Origin: Agreia pratensis
GTDB lineage: Bacteria; Actinomycetota; Actinomycetes; Actinomycetales; Microbacteriaceae
Length of the DNA stretch: 64,000 nucleotides
Assembly (NCBI RefSeq): GCF_900177685.1
Contig: NZ_FXAY01000003.1
Location: forward strand, 248,001 to 312,000
Direction: 5' to 3'
Each line of letters begins with the position of its first letter. The stretch's first letter is position 1. The notes beneath the pieces were generated by a model. That model was not told where the DNA came from. It searched no databases and saw only the letters and a program-made list of their open reading frames with translations. A program made the translations under genes and the position numbers. Positions 42,593 to 51,629 of the stretch are shown here, one piece after another.

Positions 42593-43510
42593 GTGCCTCC
42601 CGAACTCACCGACATTCAGGACCAGTTCGCTCTCGATCCGGCTCAGTTCATCGGAATTCCTATTGCGATCGTCGGCGCGGTCTTCTTGAGCCTGGGCGCA
42701 CAGTTCCAATCTCGCGGTGTCGCCAAGGTCGAGGCGAACACCAATCTCTCCGGTTCGAGCGGCCTGAATCTCGCGCAACTCTGGTCTCTACTCTCGCGTC
42801 CCTCGTGGGTCTTCGGCACTCTGATGCTCGGGCTCGCCGTCGTATTCCAGCTCACGAGCCTCGGCTTCTCACCGATCATCGTCGTGCAGCCTCTCGGAGT
42901 CGTCGCCCTCGTGATGACGGCTTTCCTCAACGCCAGACTCAGCAAGGTCAATCTCGACCGCAAGTCGATTCTGTCGATCGTGCTCTGCGTGGGAGGCGTC
43001 TTCCTCTTCGTCGTGCTTGCGGCGTTCACCGCTCGGGATCGCCCGATCACGGAGGTGCAACTCACCGTGATCCTCGTGATCCTGGCCGTCGTTCTGTTGG
43101 TCTTCGGCGCGGGTTTCATCGTGTTCCGTCGCAAGGTGCGCGCGATCGGTTACATCATCGGTGCGGGTGTGCTCTACGGCTTCGTCGCCACGCTCGCCAA
43201 AGTCGTGATCAAGCGCTTCCAGCAGGGCGACTTCGAATGGCTCACGCTGATCTGCGTGGCCGGGCTGGTCGCCGCGTTCGCACTCGGCGGGTATTTCGTG
43301 CAGACGGCCTATTCGTCTGGGCCACCCGACCTCGTGGTCGCCGGCCTCACCGTCGTCGATCCACTCATCGCCGTGGGAATCGGCATCATCGTGCTCGGTG
43401 AGGCCGCCCAGGCGCCGTGGTGGGCGATGATCGGTTACGTCATCACCGGCCTCATCGCCATCGTCGGAGTCTTCGGCCTGGCCCGATACCACCCGCAAAT
43501 CGAACGCTAA
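42593..43510 (+). CDS. DMT family permease
   Basis: A 305-residue membrane protein with about nine hydrophobic helices in two related halves, as in the drug/metabolite transporter superfamily. The first half has GAVFLSLGAQFQSRGVAK and IIVVQPLGVVALVMTAFLNA; the second ends GLTVVDPLIAVGIGIIVLGE. It resembles actinobacterial multidrug DMT proteins (NIPA-like). The substrate is unknown. Confidence 0.82.
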   Translation: MPPELTDIQDQFALDPAQFIGIPIAIVGAVFLSLGAQFQSRGVAKVEANTNLSGSSGLNLAQLWSLLSRPSWVFGTLMLGLAVVFQLTSLGFSPIIVVQPLGVVALVMTAFLNARLSKVNLDRKSILSIVLCVGGVFLFVVLAAFTARDRPITEVQLTVILVILAVVLLVFGAGFIVFRRKVRAIGYIIGAGVLYGFVATLAKVVIKRFQQGDFEWLTLICVAGLVAAFALGGYFVQTAYSSGPPDLVVAGLTVVDPLIAVGIGIIVLGEAAQAPWWAMIGYVITGLIAIVGVFGLARYHPQIER

Positions 43511-43579
43511 GGTAGTTTGTCCTCTTAGCGCCTTTCGGTCGCCCGCTTTTTCCCTATCTCCCAACAGAAGGTTCATTTC

Positions 43580-44839
43580 GTGTCAGATTCCTCCGACCCA
43601 CGTCCCGCCTCGGCGGAGGTGCCGTCGACGGCTTCCTCCGAGCATCGCCTGCGTATCGTGATCGGTGCCGACACTTTCTCTCCCGATGTGAACGGATCGG
43701 CCCGATTCTCCGAACGTCTGGCTTCGGGTATGGCCTCGCGAGGTCACGACGTGCACGTCGTCGCACCGGCAGCGTCGAAAAAGCATGGCACCTGGACCGA
43801 GACCTACGACGGTCACGACATCACGGTGCATCGACTGCGCAGCTGGCGTTGGTACCCGCATGACTGGCTGCGGTTCGCGCTGCCCTGGGTGATCAACCAG
43901 AACAGCGCGAAGATCCTCGACGCTGTCAAACCAGACGTGGTCCACTTCCAGTCGCACATCGTCGTAGGACGTGGGCTGTCGATCGAAGCCGAGAAACGCA
44001 ACATCCGCATCGTCGGCACCAACCACTTCATGCCCGAGAACCTGCTGGAGTTCACGCTGCTGCCCAAGTCATGGCAGGACTGGGCCGTCGGGCTCGCATG
44101 GAAGGCGGCGAAGCGCACCTTCGGACGGGCCAGCGCGATCACGACCCCCACAAGACGAGCTGCGGAATTCCTGGAGAAGTCCACAGGGCTCAGCAACGTC
44201 TACGCGATCTCGTGTGGAATCAACGCCGACAACTACACGCCCGATTTCACCGTTCGCCCGAAGAACCGCATCCTGTTCGTCGGGCGCGTCACGGGCGAGA
44301 AGCAGATCGATGTCCTCCTGAAGGCGATGACCCTGCTTCCTTCCGACCTCGACGCACAGCTCGAGATCGTCGGTGGCGGCGATCTGAAGAAGACCCTCGA
44401 AGCGATGGCCGTCACGCTCGGCATCGCCGACAGGGTCACTTTCACCGGATACGTCACCGAGCAGGAACTGCGGGATGCCTACACGCGCGCCACCGTGTTC
44501 GCCATGCCCTCGATCGCCGAGTTGCAGAGCATCGCGACGATGGAAGCGATGGCGTCTGGCCTGCCGGTTGTCGCGGCCGACGCGATGGCCTTGCCGCATC
44601 TTGTTCACGACGGCGAGAACGGACACCTGTTCGCTCCCGGTGACGCCCAGCAGATGGCCGACCGCCTCGCCGATATCCTCACGCTGCCGCAAGACGAGCT
44701 CGACGCGTTCAAGAATGCTTCGCTTCGGCTCATCGCAGTCCACGACATCCAGCGCACACTCACCACATTCGAGAAGCTCTACCGAGGTGAGGTCGTCACA
44801 GACCCGCTCATCGTCTCGCCGAGTGCTTCGCACGAATAG
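43580..44839 (+). CDS. Glycosyltransferase family 4/GT-B protein
   Basis: A 419-residue GT-B glycosyltransferase. The acceptor half has the N-terminal glycine-rich DTFSPDVNGSARFSERLA and the donor half RILFVGRVTGEKQIDVLL, ending with the retaining E-x7-E motif AELQSIATMEAMASGLPVVA. The form resembles actinobacterial mannosyl- or glucosyltransferases acting on lipids or wall polymers. The GTG at 43580 has AAGG 11 bases upstream. No other glycan genes are near. A membrane anchor is absent. Confidence 0.88.
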   Translation: MSDSSDPRPASAEVPSTASSEHRLRIVIGADTFSPDVNGSARFSERLASGMASRGHDVHVVAPAASKKHGTWTETYDGHDITVHRLRSWRWYPHDWLRFALPWVINQNSAKILDAVKPDVVHFQSHIVVGRGLSIEAEKRNIRIVGTNHFMPENLLEFTLLPKSWQDWAVGLAWKAAKRTFGRASAITTPTRRAAEFLEKSTGLSNVYAISCGINADNYTPDFTVRPKNRILFVGRVTGEKQIDVLLKAMTLLPSDLDAQLEIVGGGDLKKTLEAMAVTLGIADRVTFTGYVTEQELRDAYTRATVFAMPSIAELQSIATMEAMASGLPVVAADAMALPHLVHDGENGHLFAPGDAQQMADRLADILTLPQDELDAFKNASLRLIAVHDIQRTLTTFEKLYRGEVVTDPLIVSPSASHE

Positions 44840-44894
44840 CGGTAATGTGGTGAGTCGGCATCCGGCCTGAGATCATCAGAATCAGATGCCGCGA

Positions 44895-44968
44895 GGGGCG
44901 TTAGCTCAGCCGGTTAGAGCAGCGGACTCATAATCCGTCGGTCGTGGGTTCAAGTCCCACACGCCCTA
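44895..44968 (+). tRNA. tRNA-Met (CAT), elongator type
   Basis: A 74-base cloverleaf. Acceptor GGGGCGT pairs with ACGCCCT (first pair G-T); the anticodon stem and loop CTCATAA hold CAT at 44929-44931; the T loop is TTCAAGT. It lacks the GGG/CCC anticodon-stem pairs and 1:72 mismatch of initiators. The body matches actinobacterial elongator tRNA-Met from memory; a lysidine-modified tRNA-Ile2 is the alternative. No CCA is encoded. Confidence 0.88.
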
Positions 44969-45057
44969 CCCCTTAAGTCACGGCGCGCCGCTCAGGTTTT
45001 CGCAAGTGCAGTGCAAGCGTTAGAGTCAAATTCAGCCACGCGCCGGGGAGGAGCCTC

Positions 45058-45582
45058 GTGTTCAGTTCGTTCGAGATTCGCATCCCCGCACCGATTCCCC
45101 GTGCTCTGCAATCACCGATGCCGGCATCCGTGACCTACATCAGCACCTACAGACTTCTCGACCCCGAGACGCCGAGTCTCACCATCGGCATCGGCATCGC
45201 CAATGCGAACTACTGGGTCATCGATGGCGAGCTGAAGTACCGCTACTTCTCAGACAGCGACAAGACCCTCCGCAATTGCCCGTGGGATGCCAAGACCGAC
45301 TTCGATCTCGTGGCGTGGGCACAGGGTGTCTTCCGAGATGGAGAAGACTACGGCCCGTCGTTCGCGGTGCATCTGCAGGCAGCCCAGGCCGCCTACAGGC
45401 GAGGTGCGTCGAGTTACTTTCCGGTCGAAGAGGGACTTGTGACGACCGCGCTTATCGACCATCCCGATCTCGGTGAAGTGCAGATTCGAGACGACATGGT
45501 GATGTTGTTCACCGAATGGCTCACAGACCCGGACGAGGGCGCTAAGTACCTGAGCATCGGGCATCCGGCTCACCGCTCGTAA
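45058..45582 (+). CDS. Hypothetical protein beside tRNA-Met
   Basis: A 174-residue soluble protein of unknown family with one cysteine, many aromatic residues and no hydrophobic helix. GGGGAGGAG lies five bases before the GTG at 45058, an unusually strong ribosome-binding site for this window, so it is probably a real, well-translated gene. It sits between a tRNA gene and the moxR operon, a possible insertion point, but no integrase, repeat or att-like duplication is visible. Confidence 0.65.
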   Translation: MFSSFEIRIPAPIPRALQSPMPASVTYISTYRLLDPETPSLTIGIGIANANYWVIDGELKYRYFSDSDKTLRNCPWDAKTDFDLVAWAQGVFRDGEDYGPSFAVHLQAAQAAYRRGASSYFPVEEGLVTTALIDHPDLGEVQIRDDMVMLFTEWLTDPDEGAKYLSIGHPAHRS

Positions 45583-45632
45583 CACGAGCGCTGATTCGCG
45601 GCAGTCAGGACGGATCACTCGATTTCGGCGGT

Positions 45633-45638
45633 TAGAAT
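45633..45638 (+). promoter_or_regulatory. Candidate -10 element of the moxR operon
   Basis: TAGAAT with the ribosome-binding site GAGGGAG at 45649-45655 and the TTG start at 45663. This gene, unlike many neighbours, would have a short leader. Confidence 0.5.
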
Positions 45639-45662
45639 CGAGCGAAACGAGGGAGTTTCCTG

Positions 45663-46682
45663 TTGCCCGATTCGATCACCCAGTCCCGCTCACGTGCCGC
45701 CGCCCCCGATATCGATCTCGACGAGTTCGATCGGCTTTCTCGTGCGATCATGGGCAACCTCGAAGCGGTCATCAATGGTAAGACCGACGTCGCCACGTTG
45801 TCGCTGATCGTTCTTCTGGCTGAAGGGCACCTGCTCGTCGAAGATGTTCCCGGTGTCGGCAAGACCACCCTGGCGAAGGCTCTAGCCCGCTCGGTCAGCG
45901 CATCGGTCAGTCGTATCCAGTTCACTCCCGACCTGCTGCCCTCAGATGTGACGGGCGTCTCCATCTTCAATCAGCAGGCCAATCGGTTCGAGTTCAAGCC
46001 GGGCGCCGTATTCGCCAACATCGTCATCGCCGACGAGATCAACAGGGCTTCGCCGAAAACGCAGTCGGCCCTCCTCGAATGCATGGAGGAGAGACAGGTT
46101 TCTGTCGACGGCGTGACCCATCTTCTCGAGACGCCCTTCAGCGTCGTCGCGACACAGAACCCCATCGAGATGGAGGGGACCTTCGCTTTGCCCGAGGCCC
46201 AACGCGACCGATTCATGGCTCGGATCTCGATGGGCTACCCCGATGCCGAAGCTGAACTCGCCATGCTGCACAACCGTGAGCTGCAGAGCCCGCTCGACGA
46301 CATCGAAGCCGTTGTCGACCGTGAGGAGCTTCAGGCGATGACTCGCTGCGCCCGCGAAGTGTTCGTCTCTCGGGCAGTCGAACAGTATGTCGTGAACATC
46401 GCGCAGGCGACTCGGCGTGATCCAGAAGTTCGCCTGGGAGTCAGCCCTCGTGCCACGCTGCATCTCGTTCGCGCGGCGAAGGTCGCCGCTGCGCTCGAAG
46501 GGCGCGATTTCGTTCTTCCCGACGATATCGACGCACTGGTGATCCCCGTGCTGGGGCACCGCATCGTTCCCACCCGCAAATCGGTGAGCGACCACCGCAG
46601 TGGGGTCGATGCGATCGAGGAGATCCTCACGAGGATCGTGCAGGCGACGCCGGTACCGCTCGTCGCGGCGCGGTCTCTCTGA
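45663..46682 (+). CDS. MoxR family AAA+ ATPase
   Basis: A 339-residue AAA+ chaperone-like ATPase. Walker A is GVGKTT at 64-69, Walker B VIADEIN at 121-127, sensor 1 ATQNP; the C-terminal lid contains LGVSPRATLHLVRAAK. MoxR proteins act with DUF58 and transglutaminase-like partners, probably in protein maturation at the envelope. The TTG start has GAGGGAG seven bases upstream. The next gene begins three bases after its stop. Confidence 0.93.
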   Translation: MPDSITQSRSRAAAPDIDLDEFDRLSRAIMGNLEAVINGKTDVATLSLIVLLAEGHLLVEDVPGVGKTTLAKALARSVSASVSRIQFTPDLLPSDVTGVSIFNQQANRFEFKPGAVFANIVIADEINRASPKTQSALLECMEERQVSVDGVTHLLETPFSVVATQNPIEMEGTFALPEAQRDRFMARISMGYPDAEAELAMLHNRELQSPLDDIEAVVDREELQAMTRCAREVFVSRAVEQYVVNIAQATRRDPEVRLGVSPRATLHLVRAAKVAAALEGRDFVLPDDIDALVIPVLGHRIVPTRKSVSDHRSGVDAIEEILTRIVQATPVPLVAARSL

Positions 46683-46685
46683 CCG

Positions 46686-48014
46686 ATGTCAGCTCGCACG
46701 CACCTTCTTCACCGAGGCACGCGGTTGCCGACTCTCACTCTGCGGGGCTGGGGATTCCTGGCAGCGTCTGTCGTTCTCTTCGTTCTCGCGCCGATTCTGG
46801 GCCAACGAGAAATTGCATTCGCTGCCTCCGCCTCATTGACACTGCCCCTGCTGTCGTTCGCGCTCGTCGCCGCGCGCCGGCCTAAGCTCACCGTCGTGCG
46901 GCGGTTCTCGCCGGAGACAGCCAGCGCGGGCACCGATTGCGAGGTCATTCTCTCCATTCAGAACTGGGGCTTCGCACCGACCCCGGCGGCGCTCTGGTAC
47001 GACGACGCGGTCGCACCTCTGAAGCGCAGCTCTGTCGCCACCCTCCCCGCGTTGCCCTCGTTCCGCGCACTCGAGACAGACAGACCACGAGTGACGACCG
47101 TGCGATACCTGATCGAGTCCCCGCGACGGGGTGTGCACTCTGTGGGTCCGTTCTGGGTCAGGTTCGGCGACCCTTTCGGTCTTGCCACGCGACGATTCTC
47201 GGTGGGCGCAACCGATAGCATCACGGTCACGCCCGAAGTAGAGACTCTCTCTCGGGGGTCGTTCCGGCTCCCGAGCGGCGACGGACAGGCGATGCAATCT
47301 CGACGCCCCTCCGCGAGCGGCGAACAAGACGTGATCGCGCGCAAGTATCAGACCGGTGACAGTATCCGACGAGTGCACTGGCCAGCGACGGCGCGGCACT
47401 CGGAACTCATGGTGAGACAGGACGACCAGCACAGCGATCACGAGGCGGTCGTCGTGCTCGACAATCGTCTCGACAGTTTCGTGCATATCCGGCGTGGGCG
47501 ATCCGACAAGGCACAGTCGGACACGTTCGAGTGGGCGGTGTCAATGGCGGTCTCGATAGGCCTACATCTCCTTCATGAGGGCTACCGCACGGTGTTCGTC
47601 GAATCACACGATCCTGCACCACCGCATTCGAATGAGCGTGCATCCGACGGACCGGACGAGCTGCTTCTCCGGGGCGCTCACGCTCGACTCGGCCCCGAGC
47701 ATCCGCCGCTTGCCGTTAGCGACATCGTCGCGGATGCCGGACGGGTGTCGGGTGAGCTTCCTCCTCTTTTCGCGGTGCTGGGAGATATCGATGATCAATC
47801 GCTCGACGCGCTGACACGGGCAGCATCGGCGAGTTCGTCGGCACTGGCATTCGTCGTTCACGATGCGCCGAAGGTCTCTGCCGAATCCGCACCTGAGTGG
47901 GCACAGCAACTGTGTGAACGTCTCACACAGTCCGGATGGACGACTCGACTTGTCTCGCCCATGGACACACCGTCATCAGTCTGGGAACCAGACACCGCGA
48001 GGATCGCCCGATGA
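46686..48014 (+). CDS. DUF58 domain-containing membrane protein
   Basis: A 442-residue protein with two adjacent N-terminal membrane helices (about 20-62), an Ig-like region and the DUF58 core. The family core is GDSIRRVHWPATARHSELMVRQ, here with the usual R-x-I-x-W and E-L-M-V-R elements (about residues 222-243), followed by a von Willebrand-like fold. It overlaps the transglutaminase gene by four bases (ATGA). It is thought to work with the MoxR ATPase; the mechanism is not known. Confidence 0.9.
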   Translation: MSARTHLLHRGTRLPTLTLRGWGFLAASVVLFVLAPILGQREIAFAASASLTLPLLSFALVAARRPKLTVVRRFSPETASAGTDCEVILSIQNWGFAPTPAALWYDDAVAPLKRSSVATLPALPSFRALETDRPRVTTVRYLIESPRRGVHSVGPFWVRFGDPFGLATRRFSVGATDSITVTPEVETLSRGSFRLPSGDGQAMQSRRPSASGEQDVIARKYQTGDSIRRVHWPATARHSELMVRQDDQHSDHEAVVVLDNRLDSFVHIRRGRSDKAQSDTFEWAVSMAVSIGLHLLHEGYRTVFVESHDPAPPHSNERASDGPDELLLRGAHARLGPEHPPLAVSDIVADAGRVSGELPPLFAVLGDIDDQSLDALTRAASASSSALAFVVHDAPKVSAESAPEWAQQLCERLTQSGWTTRLVSPMDTPSSVWEPDTARIAR

Positions 48015-50299
48015 CCACCCGCACACGAACCGACCGTCGCCAACGGCAACGCGGCTCGTGGATGGTCTCGCTTGCCACCCTGATGACGATCGGGATACCG
48101 CTCGCGGGCTTGGCGCCGATCATCCAGGGCGCCGACTGGTGGTTTGCAGCGATGGCCATGTCCACCGCGTGCATCGCCGCATCCTGGGTCGTTCGGGCCA
48201 GCGGCTTGCGACCGGCGCTGGGAGTGGTTGCGGCCTTCATGGTGTGGGTCCTCGCCAGCCAATGGTTTTTCGCACCCGGCACGGCGATCGCCGGCATCAT
48301 TCCCACACCGGCGACCATCGACACACTCGTGGCGGGCTTCATCGATGCTGGGGGCCAGATTCAAGTACAGACGATCCCGGCAGACCCTGTCGCGTCGCTC
48401 ATCCAATTGATCTGCATGGCCTGCGGGCTTGTTGCCGTCGTTGCAGACGCGGCCATCATCGCTCGGTTTCCTGCCTTCGTCGGGCTTCTTGCGCTGGTGC
48501 TCTTCGCGATGCCCTCGGCTGTTCAGGCGCGTGATGTCGACGTCGTTCGGTTCATCGCGACGACGGCTTCGTTCCTCCTGTTGCTGTGGATTGCCGCGAG
48601 AGTCGACGGGAGTACGAGGTCGCAGCACCGTAGCGCGAGCCGCGCCGGACGTGCCCCTGCTACAGCGTTGGCCCTGGGAGCCGCGGCCGTCGCGTGTGCA
48701 CTCATCATTCCGTCTGCTACACCTGGGCTGACCGCTCAAGCCTTCGCCGATTCACGAAATACCGGAAGCCTGCCGTCTGTCTATGGCGCTGGCATCGACC
48801 CCGTGATCCAGCTCGGACGCGATCTCCGACGAACGACTCCCATCGTTTCGCTCCGCTATTCGACAACGGCCGACAAGCCGCTTTATCTCAAGATGGTCGA
48901 CCTGACAGACTTCTCGACCGGATCGTGGCAGCCGAGTGAGAACTCCGATGGGTTGTTCGAGCAGCTGTCCCGTCCTAGCGGCTTGGCCGACGATGTAGAG
49001 CGCTCGACGGTGAACACCGAGGTGTCGATCGAGGGGTTGAGGAGCGAATGGTTGCCCCTTCCGTACCCGGCGACCACGCTCAGCAACGCCGGTCAAGGCT
49101 GGACTGCTGACCCTGAGACGGGCGTTGTCACTCTTCCCGACAGCCGCAACGACAGCAGGGGAGATGACTACTCGGTAGAGAGTCTTGCACTCACTCCCTC
49201 GGCGGAGCAGTTGGCGTCGGCGGGAACGACAGTGCCGACCGAACTGAGCCCTCTGCTGCAGCTCCCTCCCGATCTGCCGGCGATCGTGTCCGACGTCGCC
49301 AACAACGTCACCGCCGGTGCCACGACGAACTACGACCGTGCGGTCGCTCTGCAGTCCTACTTCACGTCGGGCAAGTTCACCTACTCGGTCGATACGCCCG
49401 TGGAAGAATCATTCGACGGCAGCAATGCCGAAGCGCTGGCGGCCTTCCTCGAAGTGAAGAGCGGCTATTGCGTACATTTCGCCGCGTCGATGGCCACGAT
49501 GGCGCGCGTACTCGGAATACCGTCGCGCATCGCAATTGGCTACTTTCCGAGTTCGGCCGCGTCTAGCTATGTCGACGGCGAACCGCAATACGAGGTACTG
49601 ACGGATCAGCTGCACTCCTGGCCTGAGTTGTATTTCGAGGGCATCGGTTGGCTGCCGTTCGAGCCGACACCGGGCCTGGGTATCTCGGTTCCTGCTTATT
49701 CGCTGCCGGCGTTTGCCGAGAAGTCGGCGCAATCCGAGGCACCCACGCCCCAGACCTCAGAAGTGACTCCCACGACGCAAGCTAAAGAGAAAGCAGACCC
49801 TACAACGCAGTCGAACGCGGGGGAGACCCGATCTCTCGCTCAGGCGCGAGGGTGGTTGACCGCCTTGGCCGTTGCGGCGGGGGTGTGCCTCGCGGGTCTG
49901 ATCCCGGCTTTCGTCAGAATGTGGCGACGGCGACGCTTGATGACATCGATCGAACGTTCGGGGAATCCTGCGACTCGGGCATGGTGGGAGCTTCAGGACT
50001 TCGCCCGCGATTTCGGAATCGAGGTGAGTGGGGGAGACACTCCCGCCATGTTCGCTCAACGACTGCTGTCGCTTCGGCGAATACCACATGCCGACGTGGA
50101 GTCGCTGCGCAGGGCTGTCGAGCAGGAACAGTTCGCCGAGAGTCGCGGGGCGCCTGCCGGAGCACTCGAGCGGGCAGCGATCAGAGCCGCGCTGGTCTCG
50201 ATCGAGAAAGCCATAAGCGACGAGGCGGAACAGTCCGTGCGCCGACGGGCCCGGTTGCTTCCCGCCTCGCTCTTCGTGCGCTCCGAGAGGACTTCCTAG
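48011..50299 (+). CDS. TgpA-type membrane transglutaminase-like protein
   Basis: A 762-residue membrane protein. About five to six helices lie within residues 15-235, then an extracytoplasmic region with the transglutaminase core: C487 in SGYCVHFAASMATMARVLG, H535 in DQLHSWPELYF and the end GWLPFEPTP. A further helix at about 615-640 is followed by a DUF4129-like tail. Such proteins (TgpA) are cysteine-peptidase-like enzymes of unknown substrate. The N-terminal ATG at 48011 overlaps the DUF58 stop; a longer frame from 47936 lies inside the DUF58 gene. Its end overlaps the convergent PadR gene by four bases. Confidence 0.9.
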   Translation: MTTRTRTDRRQRQRGSWMVSLATLMTIGIPLAGLAPIIQGADWWFAAMAMSTACIAASWVVRASGLRPALGVVAAFMVWVLASQWFFAPGTAIAGIIPTPATIDTLVAGFIDAGGQIQVQTIPADPVASLIQLICMACGLVAVVADAAIIARFPAFVGLLALVLFAMPSAVQARDVDVVRFIATTASFLLLLWIAARVDGSTRSQHRSASRAGRAPATALALGAAAVACALIIPSATPGLTAQAFADSRNTGSLPSVYGAGIDPVIQLGRDLRRTTPIVSLRYSTTADKPLYLKMVDLTDFSTGSWQPSENSDGLFEQLSRPSGLADDVERSTVNTEVSIEGLRSEWLPLPYPATTLSNAGQGWTADPETGVVTLPDSRNDSRGDDYSVESLALTPSAEQLASAGTTVPTELSPLLQLPPDLPAIVSDVANNVTAGATTNYDRAVALQSYFTSGKFTYSVDTPVEESFDGSNAEALAAFLEVKSGYCVHFAASMATMARVLGIPSRIAIGYFPSSAASSYVDGEPQYEVLTDQLHSWPELYFEGIGWLPFEPTPGLGISVPAYSLPAFAEKSAQSEAPTPQTSEVTPTTQAKEKADPTTQSNAGETRSLAQARGWLTALAVAAGVCLAGLIPAFVRMWRRRRLMTSIERSGNPATRAWWELQDFARDFGIEVSGGDTPAMFAQRLLSLRRIPHADVESLRRAVEQEQFAESRGAPAGALERAAIRAALVSIEKAISDEAEQSVRRRARLLPASLFVRSERTS

Positions 50300-50847
50300 A
50301 TATCTTCTCGTCGCGGCCGACGGCCTCGTCGGGGACGAAAGCTGCCAAGCGGACGCGCGCAGTCGACTCGCGCCAGCACATCCTGCACCTCATCGAGCCA
50401 CGCGATGGCAGCGGTCGACAGGATCTCGCCGCTTCTGAGCCCCAGTTCATCGAGAGGTCCGTCAATGCTGTCGGCCGGAGGAGTGCGGCTCTCATGCAGC
50501 TGTCGATACGCGTCGATGAGCGCGCCGATGGGGGCGTCGGGAAGAGACGCGACGAGAAGCACATGGCCCACGAAATCAGTCCACCCTGCCCGGGTGTCGG
50601 GCTCGGTCAGCCAGGTGGCGACCTCAGCGCGACCCCGCTTGGTGAGCGTGTAGAGGGGCAACCCGTCACCGGTCATGCCGTCGTTGACCACAGACCCTTG
50701 CGACTGGAGTCTGTCGAGGGTCGAGTAGATCTGCCCGACGTTGATGGCACCGACCCTGTGCATTCGCGTTTCGACCTCGCCGTGCACCTGAGAGCCATAG
50801 GCCGGGCCAAGGCTCAACACCGCGAGGATTCCCGACCTCACCGACAT
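50296..50847 (-). CDS. PadR family transcriptional regulator
   Basis: A 183-residue repressor. The N-terminal winged helix (about 1-85) has ILAVLSLGPAYGSQVHGEVE and INVGQIYSTLDRLQSQGSV with the wing LYTLTKRGRAEV; the C-terminal helical part (Vir_act_alpha_C-like) serves dimerisation. The ATG at 50847 has GGAG six bases upstream; a TTG at 50859 is the alternative. A TACT-C-AGTA dyad lies about 30 bases upstream and could be its own operator. Target genes are unknown. Confidence 0.87.
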   Translation of the reverse strand: MSVRSGILAVLSLGPAYGSQVHGEVETRMHRVGAINVGQIYSTLDRLQSQGSVVNDGMTGDGLPLYTLTKRGRAEVATWLTEPDTRAGWTDFVGHVLLVASLPDAPIGALIDAYRQLHESRTPPADSIDGPLDELGLRSGEILSTAAIAWLDEVQDVLARVDCARPLGSFRPRRGRRPRREDI

Positions 50848-50871
50848 AACGCACTCCAACGCAATAATTGT

Positions 50872-50882
50872 CTACTCAGTAT
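50872..50882. promoter_or_regulatory. Small dyad upstream of the PadR gene
   Basis: CTACTCAGTAT: TACT-C-AGTA has perfect 4-bp arms near the expected PadR promoter. PadR proteins usually repress their own genes through short AT-rich dyads; this is a weak candidate. Confidence 0.25.
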
Positions 50883-51053
50883 GTCGGAGGCACGTAGGCA
50901 CCGAGAGTCGGCTCGCCGCGCGCGAGTGCGGCAATTCATCTGGTACTACGCAGCGAGGTCGTGCATAATGCAAGAACAACTTCATAACAGTGCCGCCGCA
51001 GTTCCATTTCACAGGTCGTTGGGGAAGACGTACCTCACGAAATGGAGAAAACA

Positions 51054-51557
51054 ATGGTGGCACCCGTCGCACACGGAATGATCTTCGTTCATTCCGCCCC
51101 TCGCGCGCTCTGCCCCCACGTCGAGTGGGCCGCAGGTCGCGCTATTGGTCGTGCCGTCAATTTCACCTGGCGTGAGCAGCCTGTTCTCCGCGGTTCCCAA
51201 CGCACAGAGTTCTACTGGGAGGGACCAGCAGGAACGGGTGCGGCCATCGCCTCCGCACTTCGAGGCTGGGAGCACCTTCGTTTCGAGGTGACCGAGGATC
51301 CCGCCGCCGGCTCTGATGGCGGGCGTTGGATCCACACCCCCGACCTCGGCATCTTCTACGCGCAGACCGACAGCGCGGGCAACACCGTCATACCGGAGGA
51401 CCGCATTCGTGCGGCCATGGAGAATGCCGGCACCGACGCGCTCGAGCTGCACCGTGAACTCCGCCTGGCCTTAGGACAGGCATGGGACGACGAGCTGGAA
51501 CCCTTCCGCCACGAGAGCGACTTCTCGCCCGTGGTGTGGCTCCACTCCGTCGGTTAA
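51054..51557 (+). CDS. DUF3145 family protein
   Basis: A 167-residue cytosolic protein of an actinobacteria-specific family of unknown function. The recognisable core is VHSAPRALCPHVEWA, then GPAGTGAAIASALRGWEHLRFEVTEDP (core GPAGTGxxxASALRGW) and the end ELDPFRHASDFSPVVWL-like, here EPFRHESDFSPVVWLHSVG. The ATG at 51054 has GGAG six bases upstream; the ATG at 51042 precedes that site. It lies convergent with the fatty-acid operon, a position I also recall from other actinobacteria. Confidence 0.88.
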   Translation: MVAPVAHGMIFVHSAPRALCPHVEWAAGRAIGRAVNFTWREQPVLRGSQRTEFYWEGPAGTGAAIASALRGWEHLRFEVTEDPAAGSDGGRWIHTPDLGIFYAQTDSAGNTVIPEDRIRAAMENAGTDALELHRELRLALGQAWDDELEPFRHESDFSPVVWLHSVG

Positions 51558-51560
51558 ATA

Positions 51561-51613
51561 GTTCGGTCCCCTTGCCTCGACCGACACAGTCGGATGAGGC
51601 AAAGGGACCGAAC
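51561..51613. terminator. Long bidirectional terminator between DUF3145 and fabF
   Basis: A near-perfect hairpin of about 25 bp. GTTCGGTCCC pairs with GGGACCGAAC, TTGCCTC with GAGGCAA and CCGAC with GTCGG, around an ACA loop, with two mismatches. It lies between two converging stop codons, with no long T-tract. Confidence 0.8.
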
Positions 51614-51629
51614 GACAACCGTTCGCGCG

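Noticed and set aside
44895-44968. Initiator tRNA as identity of the CAT tRNA
   Set aside because: It lacks the three G-C pairs of the initiator anticodon stem and the 1:72 mismatch; its body fits elongator tRNA-Met.
44895-45582. Integration site at tRNA-Met
   Set aside because: No repeat of the tRNA 3' end was seen downstream and there is no integrase, so the unknown gene alone does not make an island.
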